From assembly GCF_026626705.1 (NCBI RefSeq), contig NZ_JAPNKC010000001.1:2728001-2792000 (forward strand): DNA of 64,000 nucleotides, written 5' to 3'. A program made the position numbers and the translations under genes. Shown here piece after piece: positions 59,653 through 64,000 of the stretch (positions within the stretch are counted from its first letter, which is position 1; each line of letters opens with the position of its first letter). Source of the stretch: Pyxidicoccus sp. MSG2. Its GTDB lineage: Bacteria > Myxococcota > Myxococcia > Myxococcales > Myxococcaceae. The notes below the pieces were generated by a model that saw nothing but the letters and a program-made list of their open reading frames with translations, was not told the DNA's origin and did not search any database.

Positions 59653-60483
59653 GTGAGCCGCCCCCGTCTCGACGCGCCCCGTGGCGTCCTCCAGCGCCGC
59701 GCGCCCGAGGGTCGGATTGCCCACGAGCGCTTCGCGCCCTCCCCCGCCCTGGAGCCCTTCGTCCAGCACTACTGGACGGTGCGGTGGGACCTCCGCGGCG
59801 AGCCACCTGTCCTCGCGGAGACGCTGCCGCACCCGTGCGTGCACCTGGTCTTCGAGCGGGGACGTGCCCGGGTGATGGGCGTGCAGACGGCGCGGAGATT
59901 CCGGCGGCACCTGCGCGGCCAGGACCGCGTCTTCGGCATCAAGTTTCGCCCCGCGGCCTTCCAGCCCTTCCTCGGCGCGCCGCTCTCGCGCATCACCGAC
60001 CGGGGCCTCAGCCTGCGCACGGTGTTCGGCCCGGAGGCCCACGCGCTGCGGGACGCCATCCTCGGAGAGCCGGACCCGAGGCGGTGCGTGGTGCTCGCGG
60101 AGGACTTCCTCTGCAAGCGGCTGCCACTCATGCCCGAAGAGACGGCCCGGCTGAGGGACCTGGTGGAGCGGCTCGCCGCGGACCCGACCATCATCCGGAT
60201 GGACCAGGTCGCCGCGCTCGCGGGACTGGAGCCGCGCAAGCTGCAGCGCCGCTTCGACGCGGCCGTCGGCGTGAGCCCCAAGTGGGTCATCCAGCGCTAT
60301 CGCCTGCACGAGGCCGCCGAGCGGCTCACCCGGGCGGACGTGCCGGACATGGCGAGCCTCGCGCTGGAATTGGGGTACTTCGACCAGTCGCACTTCATCC
60401 GCGACTTCAAGGCCGTCGTGGGCCGTCCGCCGGCCCGGTACCTCGCGGAAGCGCGGGCGAGCGGGCCCGGCCGGAGGCGCTGA
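59653..60483 (+). CDS. AraC family regulator, divergent from DUF3224 gene
   Basis: The GTG at 59653 gives 276 residues. The N-terminal domain (FVQHYWTVRWDLRGEPPVLA, FGIKFRPAAFQPFLGAPLSR) is like that of the regulator at 13.5 kb. The C-terminal HTH reads RMDQVAALAGLEPRKLQRRF and DMASLALELGYFDQSHFIRD with PPARYL at the end. The frame stays open upstream, but there it runs antisense through the DUF3224 gene. It probably regulates the divergent DUF3224-GFA pair. Confidence 0.85.
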   Translation: MSRPRLDAPRGVLQRRAPEGRIAHERFAPSPALEPFVQHYWTVRWDLRGEPPVLAETLPHPCVHLVFERGRARVMGVQTARRFRRHLRGQDRVFGIKFRPAAFQPFLGAPLSRITDRGLSLRTVFGPEAHALRDAILGEPDPRRCVVLAEDFLCKRLPLMPEETARLRDLVERLAADPTIIRMDQVAALAGLEPRKLQRRFDAAVGVSPKWVIQRYRLHEAAERLTRADVPDMASLALELGYFDQSHFIRDFKAVVGRPPARYLAEARASGPGRRR

Positions 60484-60537
60484 GCGCGGCGAGCCGTGGC
60501 ATGACGTGGGTGCTCGGGGCCACGCCCTGCCCTGCGC

Positions 60538-62130
60538 TCAGGACGCCTCCGGGCTGTCCTTGAGGAGCAGGCCCAGGTAGCGGCTGAAATCGAGGGTGCC
60601 GAGCGCGGCCAGCTCGCGCTCCAGTTCCTCGCGGCGCCAGTGGAGGTTGGCGCACTGGCGACGAACCGCGACGAGCTCCAAGCCCAGCACTTCCAGGCGC
60701 GAAGCCCGGGACTTCATAAGTCGTGCGGCCTCCAGCGCCTGGCGGCCCTCGCCTTCCAGTGCGTCCAGCTCGCGCCGCTGCTCGACGAACCGGGCGCTCG
60801 CGGACTTCTCGCGACGGGCGCGCGTGTTCAGCAATTTCTGGAGCCGGGCCTCCACCCGCGCCAGCTCCCGCTGCGTCGTAGCGAGCGACGCCTGGAGCGC
60901 CCTCCGCCGTACGAGGGCTCCCTGTCGCTGGAAGTTGGAGCGCGCCCACAGAAACCCCAGCCCTCCCGTGAGGCCCAGCCCCACCCACCACAGCGGAGAC
61001 AGGGCCACCGCCAGGACGGCGGACAGGCCGCCCGCGAGCAGGATGCCGTTGGCCACCTTGCGGTCCTCCATCGACACCCCAGCGGGCACCGGCGGGGACG
61101 CGGGCGCGGGGACCATGAAGCGCGACACCTCGAGCGCGGCGGTCGGCGCGAGAGGCGCCTTCCCCGGGGGCAGCGCCGCCTTCACCGCGATTCGCGAGGC
61201 CACTGGCGCCGCGGGCAGCTGGATGTCCGCGAGGGCCGCGCCGTCCAGGGGAGGTACCTCGTGCGGAAGGCGCGTCAGGAGCGAGTCCAACAAGAGGGAC
61301 GCCACCGCCCTCACTCGCTCGTGCGGGGAGGACAGCAGGGCCTGGAACAGCGGGGAGCGTTGGCGCTCGACGAAGTCCTTCTTGCGGAACAGCAGGCAGT
61401 CATCGCCGCCCTGGAACCGCGCCCAGAGCGCAGGCTCGTGGGCCAGGGCGACGAGGGAGGCCCACACCCCCCAGGCGGAGAAGTGGTCCAGCCGCTCGTC
61501 GAAGAAGTCCGGGGCGCGGTCCGGGTGCTGGTAGTTGGCGTGCCCGCGCTCGTGGCTCCGGCGCCCGGCGAGGGCGGGGACGAACATGCCGTCGTAGTCC
61601 ACCAGCCGGAGCCCCTCGGGAGCGATGACGACGTTGCCATGCTGGAGGTCGCCATGGGCCACCCGTGCGCGCCGCAGGTCCGCCTGCAGCTCCACCCAGG
61701 CGGCCGCCAGGTCGAACAGCGCCTTGGGCGACGCGTGGTGCTTCTCGACGTGGCGGGCCAGGGACTCGCCCTGGACCCACTCCATCTTCACGACGGGGAA
61801 CCATTCCCCGTGCACCTGGATGCCCTGGGAGAGGAAGGCGACCTCCACGGCGCACGGCATCCGATTCGTCGACAGGTGCCGGATGATTTCCGTGTAGCGC
61901 TCCGACTGGTCGGGCTGGATGGGCCGGGTGAAGCAGCGCACCGCGAAGGAGCGCTCGCCATGGTTCAGCCTGTAGACGGTGGCGAAGTTTCCCGCGCGGG
62001 GCCGGGGCAGTCCCGCCAGGGCCCCGGTCTCCACCAACTCCGGCACGGCGGCCTGGAGCTCCGGGTCGGAGAACGCCTGGCGTGGGTTCTGGATGGCCGC
62101 CTGATAGTCACTGTCGGAAGGCAGCTTCAC
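60538..62130 (-). CDS. Membrane-linked protein kinase of a vWA/PP2C/kinase triad
   Basis: The 530-residue product starts at a GTG immediately after the stop of the phosphatase gene. The N-terminal 300 residues are a protein kinase: nucleotide loop RAGNFATVYRL (about 45-55), catalytic HGDLQHGN (about 159-166) and DYDG (178-181). The usual ATP-binding lysine is an arginine (AVRCF, residue 65), which may be a family trait. A linker and two hydrophobic segments (about 365-400) lead to a coiled coil of about 100 residues. The order resembles kinase partners of TerY. Confidence 0.8.
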   Translation of the reverse strand: MKLPSDSDYQAAIQNPRQAFSDPELQAAVPELVETGALAGLPRPRAGNFATVYRLNHGERSFAVRCFTRPIQPDQSERYTEIIRHLSTNRMPCAVEVAFLSQGIQVHGEWFPVVKMEWVQGESLARHVEKHHASPKALFDLAAAWVELQADLRRARVAHGDLQHGNVVIAPEGLRLVDYDGMFVPALAGRRSHERGHANYQHPDRAPDFFDERLDHFSAWGVWASLVALAHEPALWARFQGGDDCLLFRKKDFVERQRSPLFQALLSSPHERVRAVASLLLDSLLTRLPHEVPPLDGAALADIQLPAAPVASRIAVKAALPPGKAPLAPTAALEVSRFMVPAPASPPVPAGVSMEDRKVANGILLAGGLSAVLAVALSPLWWVGLGLTGGLGFLWARSNFQRQGALVRRRALQASLATTQRELARVEARLQKLLNTRARREKSASARFVEQRRELDALEGEGRQALEAARLMKSRASRLEVLGLELVAVRRQCANLHWRREELERELAALGTLDFSRYLGLLLKDSPEAS

Positions 62131-62895
62131 TCACTTCTCCACGAAGAGCTGGAGGAGCGTCACGTCATCATTGCGGATGGCCTTGCGCGCGCGCAGCCGG
62201 CCGATGAGCGCCTCGAACGCGGCCCTGCCCTCTCCCGATAGCGAGCCGGGAAGTTCCGTCCAGGGGGCCTGCCCGCGCTCGTGCTCCGCGAGGAACCAGC
62301 ACGCCAGCGCGTCCGTCATCAGGAAGAGCGTGTCGCCGTCCCGCAGCGCTCCCGAGGCCACCCGCACCTGCGCGCCCACGCGCCCGTTCTGGTGCGCATG
62401 CGTGGAGATGAGGAACGGCGTGGAGCCGAACGCAGCGGACTGCTCCAGGGGGAAGCTGCGCAGGAGCCCTTCCCGCCGGAGCTGGAAGAGGCACGAGTCC
62501 CCCACCGCGAGCGCTTCCCACATACCGGGGCCATCCGCCGTGGGCGGCGCCATCAGCCGCACGCCCAGGAGCGTGGCGAAGGCGCCCTCTCGGAGCTTCT
62601 CCTCCGCGTACCAGGGAAGTGGTTTGGCACCGACGTGCGCGTGCCACCGACGCTGGAGCTCGGGAAGGACGGCGAGAAGTCCTGCCGCGTCTGTGACTTC
62701 GCCGCTCGCGAAGGCCCCTGAAAGCAGCCGGGCCCAGTGGCCGGAGAAGAGGCTCTCCGTCGCGCCATCCGCGACGGCCGCGAGGAGTGGCGCGACACCG
62801 GAGGCGCCCGCGCTTTCGGGAGCGTACGCGTCCTCGTTCTCGGAGGGCTGGTTGCCCTCCTTCTGCAGCGAGACGGCTTCGATGCGGATGCGCAC
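62131..62895 (-). CDS. PP2C-like protein phosphatase of the triad
   Basis: The 254-residue protein uses a GTG at 62895 with an AGGGGA site. It has the PP2C signature residues: SENEDAYAP, VADGATESLF with the metal Asp, LAVGDSCLF, TDALACWF and NDDVTLLQL at the end. These positions mark a complete metal-dependent phosphatase. It lies between the vWA gene (9-base gap) and the kinase gene (no gap), implying tight co-expression and opposing modification of a common target. Confidence 0.85.
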   Translation of the reverse strand: MRIRIEAVSLQKEGNQPSENEDAYAPESAGASGVAPLLAAVADGATESLFSGHWARLLSGAFASGEVTDAAGLLAVLPELQRRWHAHVGAKPLPWYAEEKLREGAFATLLGVRLMAPPTADGPGMWEALAVGDSCLFQLRREGLLRSFPLEQSAAFGSTPFLISTHAHQNGRVGAQVRVASGALRDGDTLFLMTDALACWFLAEHERGQAPWTELPGSLSGEGRAAFEALIGRLRARKAIRNDDVTLLQLFVEK

Positions 62896-62904
62896 GAACG
62901 TCCC

Positions 62905-63738
62905 CTAACGCAGGTTGCTCGGGCGCGTTCCGATGTTCAGGAACTTGATGAGCGAGATGATGTCCGCGTTGAAGACGAAGCCGCGTGCGCCATCGCCCAC
63001 CTGGAGCCCTTCCTCGCGCGCGGCTGACAGCATGCCCGGCGTCAGCGGGCTGGAGAGTTGGAAGAGGAGCCGCGCGTGCGCGTCCGGCAGCCCCGTGTCC
63101 GAGCTGGGGAACTGGATGGGCGTGGACGGGTGCGCGGACAGGTGCACGTTGAGCAGCAGCACCTCGCCGTCCGTGGTGCGCAGCCCGCGCAACTCGGACG
63201 CAATCGCCGTGGGGTCCCCGTCGGTGGGCTGCCCGTCGGAGATGTTCACCACGATGGGCGGGAAGCCCTCGGGATACCGGCGCACCCAGTCACCCACGAG
63301 GCTCGTCGCGCGGCCGAGCGCCTGGCACATGGGCGTGGCGCCGTTGGCCACCGACTCGAACCAGATGGGGAAGCGGACCTTCTCGCGCACCAGTCCGCCC
63401 ATGCCGTCCTCACGCTCGCGCGTGCGCTCCTCCAGCCGCGCCGGAGCGTGGCCAATCTCGCTGACGGGCACGAGGCTCCGCCCCGCGAGCGGTCCCCGGA
63501 AGGCGGGCCCCACCTCTCCGCCGTAGCCCAGCACGCCCAGATGGAAATAGTCGCGAATGCCCTCCTCGCGCGCGCACCGGACGACCAGGTTCTGCAGGAG
63601 CCGGTTGGTGACGTCCGCCACTCCGTCCGCCTTGCGCCGCTGGGAGCCGCTGAACGGCTCCTCCATGGACCCGGACTGGTCGATGAGGATGAGGATGCAC
63701 GCTGGATTGGTCCGGCTGATCTCCGCCGAGTACGCCAT
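62905..63738 (-). CDS. von Willebrand factor A domain protein (TerY-like)
   Basis: The 277-residue product has a complete MIDAS: DQSGSM at residues 20-25 (Asp20, Ser22, Ser24), a Thr in the NGATPMCQ segment, and the acidic ISDGQPTDG. The overall size and features fit TerY-like vWA proteins. GAAGGGGAAC before the ATG at 63738 supports the start. As the first gene of the phosphatase/kinase operon, it may present the substrate to the two enzymes. Confidence 0.85.
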   Translation of the reverse strand: MAYSAEISRTNPACILILIDQSGSMEEPFSGSQRRKADGVADVTNRLLQNLVVRCAREEGIRDYFHLGVLGYGGEVGPAFRGPLAGRSLVPVSEIGHAPARLEERTREREDGMGGLVREKVRFPIWFESVANGATPMCQALGRATSLVGDWVRRYPEGFPPIVVNISDGQPTDGDPTAIASELRGLRTTDGEVLLLNVHLSAHPSTPIQFPSSDTGLPDAHARLLFQLSSPLTPGMLSAAREEGLQVGDGARGFVFNADIISLIKFLNIGTRPSNLR

Positions 63739-63817
63739 GTTCCCCTTCGAGCAGGTCGTGGTGACGAGGCCCGAAAGAGTAATGCAGCAGGTCCGGCCCG
63801 AACAGCACGAGAAGCGC

Positions 63818-64000
63818 TCACGCCGCGTCGGGGCAGGCGATCTCCGACCACGCCGTCCCGTCGAAGCGCAGCAGGCTCCGCGGCCCCACGGACCACAGCA
63901 CGTCCCCCGCGGCGTCCAGGCGATGGGTGAGCGGCCGGTGCGTCCCGCCGGGCGTCACGTCGAAGAATGCGCCCCGCGCGTACGCGTGGAGGCCATGCAG
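63818..64000 (-). CDS. C-terminus of a possible repeat or propeller protein, cut by window edge
   Basis: The frame is open from the right edge to a TGA at 63818-63820; 60 residues are visible. The end reads GDVLWSVGPRSLLRFDGTAW, then SEIACPD. WxxGxxxLLRFDGTxW patterns of this kind recur in repeat or propeller proteins. It lies upstream of the vWA gene on the same strand across 79 bases, so it may be the first gene of the same operon. The rest cannot be judged. Confidence 0.5.
   Translation of the reverse strand: MHGLHAYARGAFFDVTPGGTHRPLTHRLDAAGDVLWSVGPRSLLRFDGTAWSEIACPDAA

Overview
The window looks like a chromosomal segment of a myxobacterium, most likely a member of the Myxococcaceae. The bases are very GC-rich with strong G/C third-position bias. 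There is a C-terminal MYXO-CTERM-type sorting signal, two lipoproteins resembling the myxobacterial TIGR02269 family, a paired DUF1592/DUF1588/DUF1585 and DUF1552 cytochrome-like operon, many lipoproteins with Kelch or WD-like repeats, and a giant hybrid histidine kinase. The family names are my own recognition from the translated sequence; no database search was run.

Layout. 1-5.2 kb: an exported protein running off the left edge, the DUF1592/DUF1552 operon, a strong hairpin and a small secreted protein. 5.4-14.3 kb: a regulator-rich stretch in which TetR faces a flavin monooxygenase across a twin operator, AraC faces a short-chain dehydrogenase, and AraC faces an old yellow enzyme. An M50-like protease with TPR-like repeats, a DUF1801-like protein and another AraC gene lie among them. 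14.4-18 kb: a translationally coupled pair of ABC exporter half-transporters. 18.1-25.6 kb: Kelch-type lipoproteins, a beta-lactamase-fold hydrolase and hypotheticals. 25.6-27.3 kb: methyltransferase, DoxX and a divergent HxlR regulator.

27.5-29.6 kb looks like accessory DNA. It holds a lipoprotein with a nuclease-like C-terminus, a SMI1/KNR4-type immunity gene 2 bases downstream, a small unknown gene, a frameshifted tyrosine integrase and the 3' half of a tRNA-Asn gene. 47.8-49.7 kb holds a second lipoprotein/immunity pair with the same gene order, flanked by a ricin-lectin remnant and a short-chain dehydrogenase remnant. The lipoprotein plus immunity design recalls the SitA/SitI toxins that myxobacteria exchange through their outer membranes.

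29.6-47.7 kb: a TAP-like hydrolase, a 1019-residue MYXO-CTERM repeat protein, a 2038-residue kinase with four kinase cores and two receivers, a convergent MASE1 kinase overlapping it by 32 bases, a MerR gene with palindromes in its divergent promoter, AraC facing a dehalogenase-like hydrolase, a CPBP protease and a VOC protein. 49.7-60.5 kb: a lipoprotein, a GlxA-like regulator with an exported metal-binding/DJ-1 protein, an MBL-fold protein, GNAT, a class III aminotransferase, a thioesterase, an ECF sigma factor with a long C-terminal extension, GFA, DUF3224 and AraC genes.

60.5-63.7 kb ends with a tight operon of von Willebrand A protein, PP2C-like phosphatase and protein kinase, the same three parts as the TerY-P triad linked to tellurium-resistance-type stress systems. 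A partial gene of a possible repeat protein runs off the right edge.
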